Source of the DNA: Echinicola salinicaeni
Lineage (GTDB): Bacteria; Bacteroidota; Bacteroidia; Cytophagales; Cyclobacteriaceae
Length of the DNA stretch: 64,000 nucleotides
NCBI RefSeq assembly: GCF_014280965.1
Contig: NZ_JACODZ010000003.1
Coordinates: 186,001-250,000, forward strand
Reading direction: 5' to 3'
The first letter of the stretch is position 1. Each line of letters starts with the position of its first letter. The notes below the pieces were generated by a model. That model saw only the letters and a list, made by a program, of their open reading frames with translations, did no database searches and was not told the origin of the DNA. Positions 1 through 9,698 of the stretch are shown piece after piece. The position numbers and the translations under genes are program-made.

Positions 1-618
1 GGTGCCAATATCGGTGAAGGTAATGAAATCAACGGACTTACTTTAGGAGCTGTAGGTTCTGGAACTGTAATCGAAAATATTGAGATCGTCTCTAATCAAG
101 ATGATGGTATTGAGTGGTTCGGTGGAACTGTATCTGTTAAAAATGCGATTTTCTGGGGCGTAATGGATGATGCTGTAGATGCTGACCAAGCTTGGAACGG
201 TACTTTGGATAACTTTATCATCGCTCAAACTGAAGATTCTGGAGACAATTGTTTTGAATTGGATGGTCCTGAAGGTAATTACAAAGATGGTAACTATACC
301 CTTACCAATGGAACTGTGATCGCAGGTGGTTCTGCCAAGTTGGTGGACAATGATGATAATACCAATGTGGATCTTTCCAATATTTACTTCACTGGAATTA
401 CTAACCAGGTATTTGATCAAATGCCAACTGTAGCTTCAAATGTATCTAATCTTGAAGTAACCCTTCCTGAAGGAGTTACTGTAGCGGATCTTTTCCTAGA
501 TGGTTCTGATGCTTATGTAACTGCAGTAGCTGAAGGCGCCAATACAGTAGGGGCTGACAAGTCTGCCTTTGCTGGATGGTCTTGGACTGCTGTGTCAGGT
601 TCGCTTGATGACTTATAA
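1..618 (+). CDS. C-terminal part of exported beta-rich protein (5' end outside window)
   Basis: The reading frame is open from the first base and stops with TAA at 616-618, so the N-terminus lies upstream of the window. About 205 residues are visible. They are rich in Gly, Asn, Asp and Thr with short strand-like repeats (NGLTLGAVGSG, NQDDGIEWFGG, DDAVDADQAWNGTLDNF, CFELDGPEGNY), which suggests a right-handed parallel beta-helix. This matches a Bacteroidota family of exported proteins or lipoproteins often found just upstream of TonB-dependent receptors, and sometimes mislabelled 'multidrug transporter' in databases. A receptor gene follows here 98 bp downstream, so a surface partner role is plausible. 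No type IX secretion C-terminal domain is evident. The molecular function is unknown. Confidence 0.7.
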   Translation, partial: GANIGEGNEINGLTLGAVGSGTVIENIEIVSNQDDGIEWFGGTVSVKNAIFWGVMDDAVDADQAWNGTLDNFIIAQTEDSGDNCFELDGPEGNYKDGNYTLTNGTVIAGGSAKLVDNDDNTNVDLSNIYFTGITNQVFDQMPTVASNVSNLEVTLPEGVTVADLFLDGSDAYVTAVAEGANTVGADKSAFAGWSWTAVSGSLDDL

Positions 619-638
619 TAATACTTTCTAAATATTCA

Positions 639-668
639 GAAGGAGCCAAAGCAGGCTCCTTCTACCCT
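639..668 (+). terminator. Hairpin terminator after the beta-rich protein
   Basis: A perfect 9-bp stem GAAGGAGCC / GGCTCCTTC (639-647 and 654-662) with a 6-nt loop lies 20 bp after the stop codon. The following T-run is weak (taccctttac), so it may attenuate rather than end transcription into the receptor gene. Confidence 0.6.
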
Positions 669-716
669 TTACTTTTTCATCTTTATAATCGTTAGCTGTA
701 ACTTAAAAATATTAAA

Positions 717-3596
717 ATGAAAAAGCTTATTGTGGCTATTGCCCTAGTGGTATTTGCTGCTATTCCTACCCTTACCTTTGCTCAAGAAGGTACCCTAAGA
801 GGAAATATTATCGACGAAGGTTTAGGAGAGCCTTTAATTGGGGTTTCTGTTTTGGTAAAAGAAACACAAACCGGTGCTGTTACGGATCTGGATGGAAGTT
901 TTGAAATTAAATTGGCTCCAGGAACATATTCTATTGTTGCTTCCTTTATTTCATTCAACAAATTAGAAATCAATGCTATAGAAATTAAGCCAGGAGAGGT
1001 GACGGTTTTGTCTGACCTTAAAATGGCTGAAAGTGCTGCAGAACTGGAGTCAGTAGTGGTCTCTGCACAAGCTATCAGGACTACAGAGGCAGCTTTGATG
1101 ACAGTAAAGAGAAATGCAGCCAATATGATTGACGGTATTTCTGCCTCAACCTTTAAGAAAATTGGAGATAGTGATGCTGCTTCAGCCATTAAAAGAGTGA
1201 CAGGTGTCTCTATTGAGGGCGGAAAGTACGTTTATATCCGTGGTCTAGGTGACCGTTATACTAAAACCGTATTGAACGGGGTGGATATCCCAGGTCTTGA
1301 CCCTGATAGAAACTCTATTCAGATGGATATTTTCCCAACTAATGTAGTGGACAATATCATCGTTTCTAAATCCTTTACCAGTAACCTGCCTGCCGATTTT
1401 ACTGGCGGTGTAGTGGATATTGAAACCAAGGATTTTCCTGAAGAAAAAACATTTAAAGTAAGTGTGAGTGGTGGTTATAATCCATCTATGCACTTCAATA
1501 GTAACTATTTGGGCGTTAAGGGATCCTCTACAGATTTCTTAGGCTTTGATAATGGATTCAGAGATATCCCAACTGGCGGAAGAACTGATATCCCTCAATA
1601 TGCAGAAGTAGTAGGTAACCCTAACGGGGCTAAAGGTCAGGAATACCAGTCCATACTAAGAGGTTTTAATCCAACTATGGGCGGAGATCGCAAATCCAGC
1701 CTGATGGACATGAGTGTAGGTGTTTCTTTTGGAAACCAAGTGGCTGTAGGAGCGAATAAGCTTGGGTATAACCTTGCTTTGACTTATAGCAATGAAACCT
1801 CTTTCTTCCAAGGTACAGAATATAACCTTTATGGTAAGGCAAGTGATGGAAATGAATATGAATTGGTAGGCCTTGAAAAACAAAAAGGAGACTATGGTGT
1901 CAATAATGTGCTTGTGGGTGGTTTAGCTGGTGTGGCTTATAAAACTGGACTTTCCAAGTTTAAGTTGAACTTGCTTAGACTTCAAAATGGTGAATCTAAA
2001 GTGGGTGAGTTTGATTTTGAGAGCAATAACGTTGGAACTACTTTCAATGCGAATCAGTACAATATCGAATATAGCGAAAGGTCTTTGACCAATATCCTTT
2101 TAAGCGGTGAGCACAAGTTGGGACCTACAAACGATTGGTCTGTTAATTGGAAATTATCTCCAACTAGGTCTATCATCAATGATCCTGATGTACGTTTTGC
2201 TAGGTTTAGATCAACCAATAATTCGATTTCTACAGAAGTTGGATTGCCAGAAAGAATTTGGAGATCTTTGGAAGAGGACAATGCAGTAGGTAAGTTGGAT
2301 ATTACCAAAAACTTCACCTTCAATGATAAAATGGCCAAATTGGGATTTGGTACCAGCTATGCTTATAAGCAAAGGGATTTCTTGATCCAAAGTTTCCAAT
2401 TCCCTGTAGGTAACACGACCTTCAGCGGAGATCCAAATGATATTTTCAGTGAAGAAAATTTATTCTCAGCAGATAATATCAATGGTGTAAGATACAGCCC
2501 ATTGTTTATTCCTAATAACCCAAATGAGTACAATGCTAGCGTCAATAATATTGGTGCTTATGTCAATGCAGAGGTTAATCCTGCAGAGAAATTGAAAGCT
2601 ATTGTAGGTTTGAGAATGGAGAAATATGACCAGTATTACACTGGATCGAATCAGAATAATACTATTGTATTTGACAATGAAAAGGTATTGAATGATTTGG
2701 ACTTGTTCCCAACATTAAACTTGATCTATAGTCTGTTGGATAATCAGAATTTAAGATTCTCCTATTCAAGAACTATTGCGAGACCATCTTTCAAAGAGCT
2801 TTCTTTTGCTGAAATTCTTGACCCGATTACTGGTAGAACCTTTATTGGTGGATTGTTTGAGGAAAAAACAAACGGAGGCAAAGAGATCCTTTGGGATGGT
2901 GATTTGCAGGCTACCAGAGTGAATAACTTTGATGCAAGGTGGGAAGTATTCCCTAAGAGAGGGGAGATTTTCTCTGCCAGTGCATTCTACAAAATGTTCG
3001 CTGACCCTATTGAGATGGTTCAGTTCCTTTCTGATCCAGGTGCATTCCAGCCAAGAAACGTTGGTGATGGATCAGTAGCCGGTTTGGAATTGGAGTTGAG
3101 AAAATCATTGGATATCATCAGTCCTGCTGCGGAGAATTTCTTCTTCAATGCCAATGTCACTTTGGCCAAGTCTACTATTCAGATGTCAGAATCTGAATTG
3201 AGATCTAGACAACTTTCAGCCAAAGAAGGAGAGGAAGTTTCTTCTACCAGGGATATGGCTGGGCAAGCTCCTTATATTATCAATACTGGTGTGGCTTATG
3301 AAAGTTGGGAAAATGGACTTGAAGCAGGGATCTTCTATAATGTACAAGGGCCTACACTGACGTATATTGGTTTTGGAAATAGAACGGATACTTATACTGT
3401 ACCTTTCCATAGCTTGAACTTGAATATTAATAAGAGCTTTGGTGCTGATGAAAGATTCCAAACTGGTCTTAAAGTGAGCAATTTGCTAAACCAAGAGAGA
3501 AAGGAAGTGTTTAAATCTTATCAGGCACAAGACCAGATATTCAGTAGGTTGCAGCCTGGCACTAAGATCAGTGTTAAAGTTGCTTACTCTTTCTAA
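717..3596 (+). CDS. TonB-dependent outer-membrane receptor
   Basis: 959 residues. A signal peptide (about 1-22, ending TLTFA-Q) is followed by a carboxypeptidase-like regulatory domain (about 25-110, starting GTLRGNIIDEGLGEPLIGV). Next is a plug domain (about 130-245, with YIRGLGDRYTKTVLNGVDIP and SFTSNLPADFTGGVVDIET), then a long beta-barrel ending in the aromatic strand KISVKVAYSF. It should sit in the outer membrane and import a ligand using the TonB/ExbBD proton motive force. No SusD homologue follows, so it is not a standard SusC/D pair. The ATG at 717 is the only start that gives an intact signal peptide. The upstream beta-rich protein is a likely functional partner. The substrate cannot be read from the sequence. 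Confidence 0.9.
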   Translation: MKKLIVAIALVVFAAIPTLTFAQEGTLRGNIIDEGLGEPLIGVSVLVKETQTGAVTDLDGSFEIKLAPGTYSIVASFISFNKLEINAIEIKPGEVTVLSDLKMAESAAELESVVVSAQAIRTTEAALMTVKRNAANMIDGISASTFKKIGDSDAASAIKRVTGVSIEGGKYVYIRGLGDRYTKTVLNGVDIPGLDPDRNSIQMDIFPTNVVDNIIVSKSFTSNLPADFTGGVVDIETKDFPEEKTFKVSVSGGYNPSMHFNSNYLGVKGSSTDFLGFDNGFRDIPTGGRTDIPQYAEVVGNPNGAKGQEYQSILRGFNPTMGGDRKSSLMDMSVGVSFGNQVAVGANKLGYNLALTYSNETSFFQGTEYNLYGKASDGNEYELVGLEKQKGDYGVNNVLVGGLAGVAYKTGLSKFKLNLLRLQNGESKVGEFDFESNNVGTTFNANQYNIEYSERSLTNILLSGEHKLGPTNDWSVNWKLSPTRSIINDPDVRFARFRSTNNSISTEVGLPERIWRSLEEDNAVGKLDITKNFTFNDKMAKLGFGTSYAYKQRDFLIQSFQFPVGNTTFSGDPNDIFSEENLFSADNINGVRYSPLFIPNNPNEYNASVNNIGAYVNAEVNPAEKLKAIVGLRMEKYDQYYTGSNQNNTIVFDNEKVLNDLDLFPTLNLIYSLLDNQNLRFSYSRTIARPSFKELSFAEILDPITGRTFIGGLFEEKTNGGKEILWDGDLQATRVNNFDARWEVFPKRGEIFSASAFYKMFADPIEMVQFLSDPGAFQPRNVGDGSVAGLELELRKSLDIISPAAENFFFNANVTLAKSTIQMSESELRSRQLSAKEGEEVSSTRDMAGQAPYIINTGVAYESWENGLEAGIFYNVQGPTLTYIGFGNRTDTYTVPFHSLNLNINKSFGADERFQTGLKVSNLLNQERKEVFKSYQAQDQIFSRLQPGTKISVKVAYSF

Positions 3597-3639
3597 TAGC
3601 TGAGATTTTAATAAAAAGTAATTAACCTTTATAGTATTT

Positions 3640-3672
3640 AAAACGCGGGCAGCAATGTCCGCGTTTTTTTAT
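3640..3672 (+). terminator. Rho-independent terminator of the receptor gene
   Basis: An inverted repeat AAAACGCGG (3640-3648) / CCGCGTTTT (3659-3667) with a 10-nt loop is followed by a T-run. It lies 44 bp after the receptor stop codon. Confidence 0.85.
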
Positions 3673-3776
3673 TACTGGTCTTTAGTTTTTTATATATTTG
3701 ATAAGCCCTGAAGGTTTTTGTTAAAGAATGTCTAACAATATTTTCTAGGGCGTCAGTTTATTTTTCCTAAAACCCA

Positions 3777-6700
3777 ATGATTATGTTGAAGAGATTAAGC
3801 AAGCTGCTTGGGCTCGCATTATTAATTCCAGGGCTTAACTATGCCCAGATAGATGCAAAAATCGCTCAATATCCAGATGTTTCGCAAAGCCAGATTACTT
3901 TCAGCTATGGAGGTGATATATGGGTTGTGCCTAAAACAGGCGGATTGGCCTATCGGCTCACGACTTCCAAAGGAACGGAAGCTTTTCCTAAGTTTTCTCC
4001 AGATGGGAGTAAAGTGGCCTTTAGTGGGATCTATAATGGAAATGTGGATGTCTATGTGATGCCTTCAAAAGGTGGGGTGCCAGACCGACTTACCCACCAC
4101 GGAATGAGTGACCGCGTGACAGATTGGTATGCTGATGGGCAGCACTTATTGTTTACTTCATCGCGGGAAAGTGAAAAACAGCGCTTCAGTCAATTTTATA
4201 AGGTTGCTATTCAAGGAGGCTTGCCCGAAAAATTGCCGGTTCCCTACGGAGAGTTTGGGATGGTTTCACCTGATGGGCAGCAAATAGCCTATACACCTAA
4301 GAGTAGGGCATTCAGGACCTGGAAGCGATACAAAGGTGGGATGGCTACCGATATATTCCTATTTAATCTAGAAAGCCATGATTCGGAAAACATCAGCAAC
4401 AGTATCTACAATGATGAATTTCCCATGTGGACCAAAGATAAAATCTATTTCCTTTCTGACCGTGGAGCATCACAGCGTAATAATATTTATAGCTATGACC
4501 TGACAAGTAAAACAATAGAGAAGGTGACTGACTTTACAGATTTCGATGTGATGTTTCCTAGTATTGGTCCTGAAGAAATCGTGTTTACTGCTGGAGGAAA
4601 AATTTATTTATTGGACCTGACATCAGAGGCTTATCAAGAAGTACCCGTGCAAGTCAGTACAGATGTGGCTACTTTGATGCCAAGAAAAGAAGCAGTAAAA
4701 GGCTATATACAAAATGTTTGGCCTTCATATGATGGGAATCGAGCGGTTTTTGAAGCTAGGGGAGAACTCTTTTCTGTCCCAGCCAAAGATGGTCCAGTTA
4801 TCAATCTTACGCAATCTTCAGGAGTGGCAGAGCGCTATCCAGCCTGGTCTCCGGATGGGAAGTATATGGCCTATTGGAGTGATCGGTCAGGGGAATATGA
4901 ACTTATGGTCAGAGATCTGGAAAAAGGGACGGAGGAAAAGACCCTTAGCTCCTACGGTGAAGGATATAGGTATCAGCTTTTTTGGTCTCCGGACAGTAAA
5001 AAGCTAGCCTTTGTGGACAAGGCCATGGATATTTATATCTACGACCGTGAAAGTGATGAAACTACCCATGTAGATAAGCAGAAATATTTGTACCAATATT
5101 CTCTAGCCAACTATACAGTATCTTGGTCACCAGATAGCCGTTATCTTGCCTTTGAGAAAAATTTAAACAATTTGCATAATGCCATTGCCCTTTTTGATAC
5201 CAAGGAGGAGAAGCTGCATCAAGTTACCTCAGGCTTTTATAATGACAGCAATCCAGTGTTTGATCCGGAAGGGAAGTACCTGTATTTTTTCACTAACAGG
5301 GATTTTGATCCTATTTACAGTGATTTTGAAGGAACCTGGGTTTATGCAAATGCAACTGAAATAGCTGCATTACCATTGAGCAAAGCGACCAGTTCTCCAC
5401 TGGCGCCTAAGAATGATACAACAAGCGTGAAGAAGGAAGAGTCAAAGGAAAAGAAAGATAAAAAAGACGATAAGAAAAAGAATGGAGATGGTGAGGAGGA
5501 AAAGGCTTCTGTGGACATAGATTGGGATGGACTTGAACAGCGAATGGTTATCCTTCCTCCTTCAGCAGGGAATTACAGCCAGCTTGCCGCGGTAAAAGGA
5601 AAAGTACTTTACCTCAAACGCCCTACAAATGGGGATGAATCCAGTAAGGTGGCCTTGGCCTATTATGATATCTCAAATCGGGAAGAAAAAACAGTAATCG
5701 AAAATGTTCGTGATTATCGTGTAGCTGCAAATGGTGAAAAAGCCTTGGTGGTTTCCAATGGTTCTTTTGGTATGATTGAAATTGGAGAGGGGAAAAAGCT
5801 GGAAGATAAGATGCCAGTGGAAAGGATGGAGATGACCTTAGTGCCGAAAGAAGAGTGGAGACAGTTGTTCAATGAGGCATGGCGATTGGAAAGGGATTTC
5901 TTTTATGACCCCAATATGCATGGTGTGGATTGGGAAGCTATGAAAGATCATTATGGACAATTGATAGACCATGCCATTACCCGAGAGGATGTAAATTATA
6001 TTATTGGGGAATTGATCGGGGAGATCAGCGCTTCACATACCTATCGGGGAGGAGGTGATACGGAGAGCGTCTCGACAAAGTCTGTTGGGTATTTGGGCAT
6101 CGACTGGGGAGTCAAAGATGGGGCCTACTATGTGAAGAAAATCGTTCGTGGAGCCCCTTGGGACAATGAGGCTCGTTCGCCTTTGGATGAGGCTGGTGCG
6201 GATATCAGTGAAGGTGACTTTATCCTTGCTGTCAACGGGATTCCAATGGACATGGAAAAAGACCCTTGGGCGGCATTTGAGAACCATGCAGGTGAGACAG
6301 TGGAGTTGACAGTAAATGGTAACGCAAGCTTGGATGGCGCTCGAAAAGTGATCGTAAAGACCTTAAAGGATGAAACTCGTTTGAGGAATCTGGCTTGGAT
6401 AGAATCCAATAGAAAGCGGGTGGAGGAAGCTACGGATGGGCAGATCGGCTATATTTATGTGCCTAGTACAGGGCTGGATGGACAGCAGGAACTGGCGAGG
6501 ATGTTTTATGCCCAGCACAATAAAAAAGGGTTGATTGTGGATGAGCGTTTCAATAATGGTGGACAGATTCCTGATCGCTTTATTGAGTTATTGAACAGGA
6601 AGCCATTGGCTTTTTGGGCAGTAAGAGATGGAGAGACCTGGCAGTGGCCTCAAGTGGCCAATTTTGGGCCGAAGGTCATGTTAATCAATGGCTGGAGCGG

Positions 6701-7037
6701 GTCTGGAGGTGATGCCTTTCCGGATTATTTTAGAAAGACAGGCTTAGGGCCATTGATCGGTACCAGAACCTGGGGAGGACTGATAGGCATATCGGGCGCA
6801 CCTAGTCTAATTGATGGTGGCGGAGTAACAGTGCCAACTTTCCGAATGTTTGATGCTGATGGCAAATGGTTTGAAGAAGGCCATGGGGTGGATCCGGACA
6901 TAGAAGTCAAAGAAGACCCCACCGCGCTGTCAAATGGGCTTGACCCACAATTGGAAAAAGCCATAGAGGAAGTTTTAAAAATGCTAAGTGAAAATCCTCC
7001 AGCCACACCAACTGTACCTGCATATGAAGAGAAATAA
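3777..7037 (+). CDS. Secreted tricorn-like S41 protease
   Basis: 1086 residues. The signal peptide (about 1-23, ending LNYA-Q) could start at Met1 or Met3. Two WD40/PD40-like beta-propeller regions follow (about 25-540), with repeated motifs such as FPKFSPDGSKVAF, YPAWSPDGKYMAYW and YTVSWSPDSRYLAF. A strongly Lys/Glu-rich linker (about 545-580) leads to a tricorn core domain, a PDZ domain (about 765-850) and a C-terminal S41 protease domain. Ser976 in the GSGGD motif is the expected nucleophile and His754 (SASHTY) the expected general base, by analogy with archaeal tricorn. Bacteroidota homologues are periplasmic or extracellular proteases thought to degrade peptides. The gene is monocistronic, between two terminators. 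The charged linker is in frame and not a frameshift scar. Confidence 0.92.
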   Translation: MIMLKRLSKLLGLALLIPGLNYAQIDAKIAQYPDVSQSQITFSYGGDIWVVPKTGGLAYRLTTSKGTEAFPKFSPDGSKVAFSGIYNGNVDVYVMPSKGGVPDRLTHHGMSDRVTDWYADGQHLLFTSSRESEKQRFSQFYKVAIQGGLPEKLPVPYGEFGMVSPDGQQIAYTPKSRAFRTWKRYKGGMATDIFLFNLESHDSENISNSIYNDEFPMWTKDKIYFLSDRGASQRNNIYSYDLTSKTIEKVTDFTDFDVMFPSIGPEEIVFTAGGKIYLLDLTSEAYQEVPVQVSTDVATLMPRKEAVKGYIQNVWPSYDGNRAVFEARGELFSVPAKDGPVINLTQSSGVAERYPAWSPDGKYMAYWSDRSGEYELMVRDLEKGTEEKTLSSYGEGYRYQLFWSPDSKKLAFVDKAMDIYIYDRESDETTHVDKQKYLYQYSLANYTVSWSPDSRYLAFEKNLNNLHNAIALFDTKEEKLHQVTSGFYNDSNPVFDPEGKYLYFFTNRDFDPIYSDFEGTWVYANATEIAALPLSKATSSPLAPKNDTTSVKKEESKEKKDKKDDKKKNGDGEEEKASVDIDWDGLEQRMVILPPSAGNYSQLAAVKGKVLYLKRPTNGDESSKVALAYYDISNREEKTVIENVRDYRVAANGEKALVVSNGSFGMIEIGEGKKLEDKMPVERMEMTLVPKEEWRQLFNEAWRLERDFFYDPNMHGVDWEAMKDHYGQLIDHAITREDVNYIIGELIGEISASHTYRGGGDTESVSTKSVGYLGIDWGVKDGAYYVKKIVRGAPWDNEARSPLDEAGADISEGDFILAVNGIPMDMEKDPWAAFENHAGETVELTVNGNASLDGARKVIVKTLKDETRLRNLAWIESNRKRVEEATDGQIGYIYVPSTGLDGQQELARMFYAQHNKKGLIVDERFNNGGQIPDRFIELLNRKPLAFWAVRDGETWQWPQVANFGPKVMLINGWSGSGGDAFPDYFRKTGLGPLIGTRTWGGLIGISGAPSLIDGGGVTVPTFRMFDADGKWFEEGHGVDPDIEVKEDPTALSNGLDPQLEKAIEEVLKMLSENPPATPTVPAYEEK

Positions 7038-7067
7038 ATCAGGGTATTAGTTTTAAAGACAAATAGT

Positions 7068-7104
7068 ATTCATGCCATGATATCAAGTCATGGCATGAAT
7101 TTTT
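7068..7104 (+). terminator. Hairpin terminator of the tricorn-like protease gene
   Basis: A perfect 13-bp stem (7068-7080 and 7088-7100, core CATGCCATGA / TCATGGCATG) with a 7-nt loop is followed by TTTT. It lies 30 bp past the stop codon. Confidence 0.85.
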
Positions 7105-7170
7105 ATCTTCAAATTGATGGTACTATTTATTTTCATTAATTTAAATGAAGATTCCACATAAGTAGCTTCT

Positions 7171-8235
7171 ATGACCTTATTGATTCTCTATCTCTTTTTA
7201 GCAATTGGTATTTCATTTTTATGTTCAGCCTTAGAAGCGGCATTGCTAAGTATCACCCCTTCTTATATCGCTACTCAAGAGCAAAAGGGAAAGAAATACG
7301 CCAAACAGCTTAAACATCTCAAGGAAAATATCAACCAGCCCTTGGCAGCGATACTCTCTTTTAATACCATTGCACATACGGTAGGCGCAGCGGGTGTGGG
7401 TGCCCAGGCCGTTGAAGTTTTTGGTCAGCAGTATTTTGGTTGGATTTCAGCAGGACTGACCCTAGCTATTTTGATTTTTTCCGAAATCATCCCCAAATCT
7501 ATTGGAGCTAATTTTTGGAAGGAGTTGGCCCCATTTATTGGGGGGATTTTGCGCTTGATGATCATTGGGCTTTATCCATTGGTCAGGGCATCTGAATTAC
7601 TTACCAGGGTTTTTAAATCTGAAGAACAGCATACCATGAGCAGAGAAGAATTGTCTGCAATGGCAAGCATAGCCACCAAGGAAGGAGTATTTCATGAAGG
7701 GGAATCAAAGATTATTCAAAACCTCATACGGTTTCGTTCTATTTTGGTGAGCAGTGTAATGACACCACGGACCGTAACTGTTGCGATGGAAGAAAATGAA
7801 ACAGTAAAGGATTTTTATGCCATGCCTGATTCGAAGCGGTTTTCCCGATTTCCAATTTACAATAAAACCATAGATGATATAACAGGTTATATTATCAAGC
7901 ATGATGTGCTTGCAGCTATGGCAGAGGACCGTTTTTCGATGAAATTGAAGGAGTTGAGTAGAGAAATAGCTTTGGTTTATGAGCATTATCCCATTCCTAG
8001 GGTCCTTGAAATGATGCTAAATAAAAGGGAGCATATTGCCCTAGTAGTAGATAAATATGGGGGCATGTCTGGAATTGTTACCTTGGAGGATATATTGGAG
8101 ACGCTTTTGGGACTTGAAATTCAGGATGAAAGTGATGAGGAACAAGATATGCAGGTATTGGCGAGAAACAAATGGGAAGAGCGGGCGAAGAAAATGGGTA
8201 TAATAATTAATCATCCCGGTGAGAATATTGACTAA
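7171..8235 (+). CDS. CNNM/CorC-family membrane protein with CBS pair
   Basis: 354 residues. The N-terminal DUF21/CNNM membrane domain (about 1-165) has several hydrophobic segments and the stretch SEIIPKSIGANFWKELAP. A CBS-domain pair follows (about 185-315), with SSVMTPRTVTVAM, RFSRFPIYN and HIALVVDKYGGMSGIVTLEDILE. The family is linked to Mg2+/Co2+ transport or efflux; older names are 'hemolysin' or HlyC/CorC. The protein stops soon after the CBS pair, so the usual C-terminal CorC_HlyC domain is absent and this is the short form. It opens a run of same-strand membrane and ion-transport genes. The transported ion is not known from sequence. Confidence 0.87.
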   Translation: MTLLILYLFLAIGISFLCSALEAALLSITPSYIATQEQKGKKYAKQLKHLKENINQPLAAILSFNTIAHTVGAAGVGAQAVEVFGQQYFGWISAGLTLAILIFSEIIPKSIGANFWKELAPFIGGILRLMIIGLYPLVRASELLTRVFKSEEQHTMSREELSAMASIATKEGVFHEGESKIIQNLIRFRSILVSSVMTPRTVTVAMEENETVKDFYAMPDSKRFSRFPIYNKTIDDITGYIIKHDVLAAMAEDRFSMKLKELSREIALVYEHYPIPRVLEMMLNKREHIALVVDKYGGMSGIVTLEDILETLLGLEIQDESDEEQDMQVLARNKWEERAKKMGIIINHPGENID

Positions 8236-8350
8236 TATTAAGTAATATTTGTATGTCTATTAAGTGAATTGGTGCTTTTGAAGGTGTTCGGTATAGGTTT
8301 TGATAATTAGATTCACATTAACAAAAGCGTTTTATAAAGCGATTATTTTT

Positions 8351-9466
8351 ATGGAGAAAAAATATCCGAGTAGTATTATACTTGCAGCCAAGTTGATTGT
8401 TTTATTTTTGACAATAGCCTTGGCTTATTTCCTAAAGGGGGTGCTGGTTCCTTTGATGTTTGCCTTGATCATTTCCATCATGTTATACCCTTTGTGCAAT
8501 TTGTTGGAAAAGTGGAAGATTCCTAGGGCCGCAGCATCATTGATTTCCGTGATTTTAGCATCTTTGGTACTTTCTGGAATTATTTATTTTATAGTTCACC
8601 AGGTAATCATTATTGGCAAGGATGGCAGTGAGATAGCCTCAAATTTCGGTAATATCTATAACAAAATTAAAATGTGGTTTGAGGCAACTTTTGGTCTTCA
8701 ACTAGGAGAATTGGCCAATAAGCTTAAGGATGAAGCGGAAAATTCTATTGCCAATATAGGGAAATACATCACTTCTGTATTTAGTTCTGCAGGGGGAACC
8801 CTTGCGAACGGTATTCTAATTCCCTTGTATTCATTTTTCTTATTGTATTATCGGGATTTCTTTAGGGATTTTCTTATTCAAGCCGCCAATGGTGCACCAG
8901 CAAAAAAGGTGGTAGAAACATTGGAGCGGGTATACCATGTTATTCAAAACTATCTGTTAGGATTACTTATAGTGATGGGTATAGTTGCTGTTTTGAATAC
9001 AGCGGGACTGTTGATTATGGGAATTGAGCATGCTTGGTTTTTTGGGACCTTGGCAGCATTTTTAATCTTATTGCCCTATATTGGCGTTGCCATTGGCTCC
9101 ATTATTCCTGCAGTTTTTGCATTGGCTACCATGGAAAGTTATTGGTATGCCCTAGGAGTGATCGGCTGGTTTCAGGTAGTACAGTTCTTGGAAGGAAATT
9201 TTATAACACCGAATATTGTCGGGGGAAGCGTGAGTTTGAACCCTTTAGTGGCCATCATTTCCCTGCTTTTAGGAGGAATGCTTTTTGGCTTGGCTGGTTT
9301 AATTCTCGCCATTCCCATGGTTGCAGTCATCAAAATTGTATTTGACATGGCTGAAGCCACTCAGGCTTTCAGCTTTTTGATAGGAGAACCTGATGAAGAC
9401 CATCTAAAACGGGATAGTGATGATTTCATTCGTGAAAAATATGGTCTTAGCAAAAAAGAAAAATAA
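8351..9466 (+). CDS. AI-2E family (PerM-like) membrane permease
   Basis: 371 residues from the ATG at 8351. The frame is open back to a TTG at 8300, but the ATG gives the usual short N-terminus (MEKKYPSS) before the first hydrophobic segment. The multi-helix layout, the long soluble loop after the first membrane pair and the conserved C-terminal motifs (GLLIMGIEHAWFFGTLAA, LLPYIGVAIGSIIPAVFA, GNFITPNIVGGSVSLNPLVAI) place it in PF01594. Members include TqsA-like exporters and Na+(Li+)/H+ antiporters. The surrounding K+ and ion genes make an ion or osmotic role more likely here than quorum signalling, but this is an inference. Confidence 0.85.
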   Translation: MEKKYPSSIILAAKLIVLFLTIALAYFLKGVLVPLMFALIISIMLYPLCNLLEKWKIPRAAASLISVILASLVLSGIIYFIVHQVIIIGKDGSEIASNFGNIYNKIKMWFEATFGLQLGELANKLKDEAENSIANIGKYITSVFSSAGGTLANGILIPLYSFFLLYYRDFFRDFLIQAANGAPAKKVVETLERVYHVIQNYLLGLLIVMGIVAVLNTAGLLIMGIEHAWFFGTLAAFLILLPYIGVAIGSIIPAVFALATMESYWYALGVIGWFQVVQFLEGNFITPNIVGGSVSLNPLVAIISLLLGGMLFGLAGLILAIPMVAVIKIVFDMAEATQAFSFLIGEPDEDHLKRDSDDFIREKYGLSKKEK

Positions 9467-9496
9467 ATTTATTCTATACAATATTATTAAAGAGCT

Positions 9497-9667
9497 ATGG
9501 CAAGTTTCATCAGAATTTTATTTGCGATTTTCCTTCCTCCTGTAGGGGTATTCTTGACTGTGGGCTTGGGCAAATCGTTTTGGATCAATATTCTATTGAC
9601 CCTTTTGGGATTTATACCAGGTATAGTGCATGCTGTATGGGTAATAGCTAAAAACAGCGATAAATAA
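9497..9667 (+). CDS. YqaE/Pmp3 family small membrane protein
   Basis: A 56-residue ORF: start MASFIRILFAIFLPPVGVF, end WVIAKNSDK, stop TAA at 9665-9667. It has two hydrophobic helices joined by a short turn (GLGKSFWIN), with the conserved LPPVGVF and LGFIPGIVHAVWVI motifs of PF01679. Family members are small plasma-membrane proteolipids involved in salt stress and membrane potential control. It lies 30 bp after the AI-2E gene and 31 bp before the potassium channel gene, consistent with one osmotic/ion operon. It is easily missed because it is below 60 codons. Confidence 0.85.
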   Translation: MASFIRILFAIFLPPVGVFLTVGLGKSFWINILLTLLGFIPGIVHAVWVIAKNSDK

Positions 9668-9698
9668 AGTTTATATAGTGTAATATCAAGGTGGTTTT

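Noticed and set aside
782-1189. 135-codon minus-strand ORF inside the first TonB receptor
   Set aside because: Antisense shadow of the conserved plug-domain region; codon pattern and domains support only the receptor frame.
5401-5520. Lys/Glu-rich stretch in the tricorn-like protease as a frameshift scar
   Set aside because: The frame continues correctly into the tricorn core, PDZ and S41 domains; charged linkers are common between these domains.
8300-8350. TTG start adding 17 residues to the AI-2E family protein
   Set aside because: The ATG at 8351 gives the usual N-terminus for the family, and the extra residues show no conserved features.
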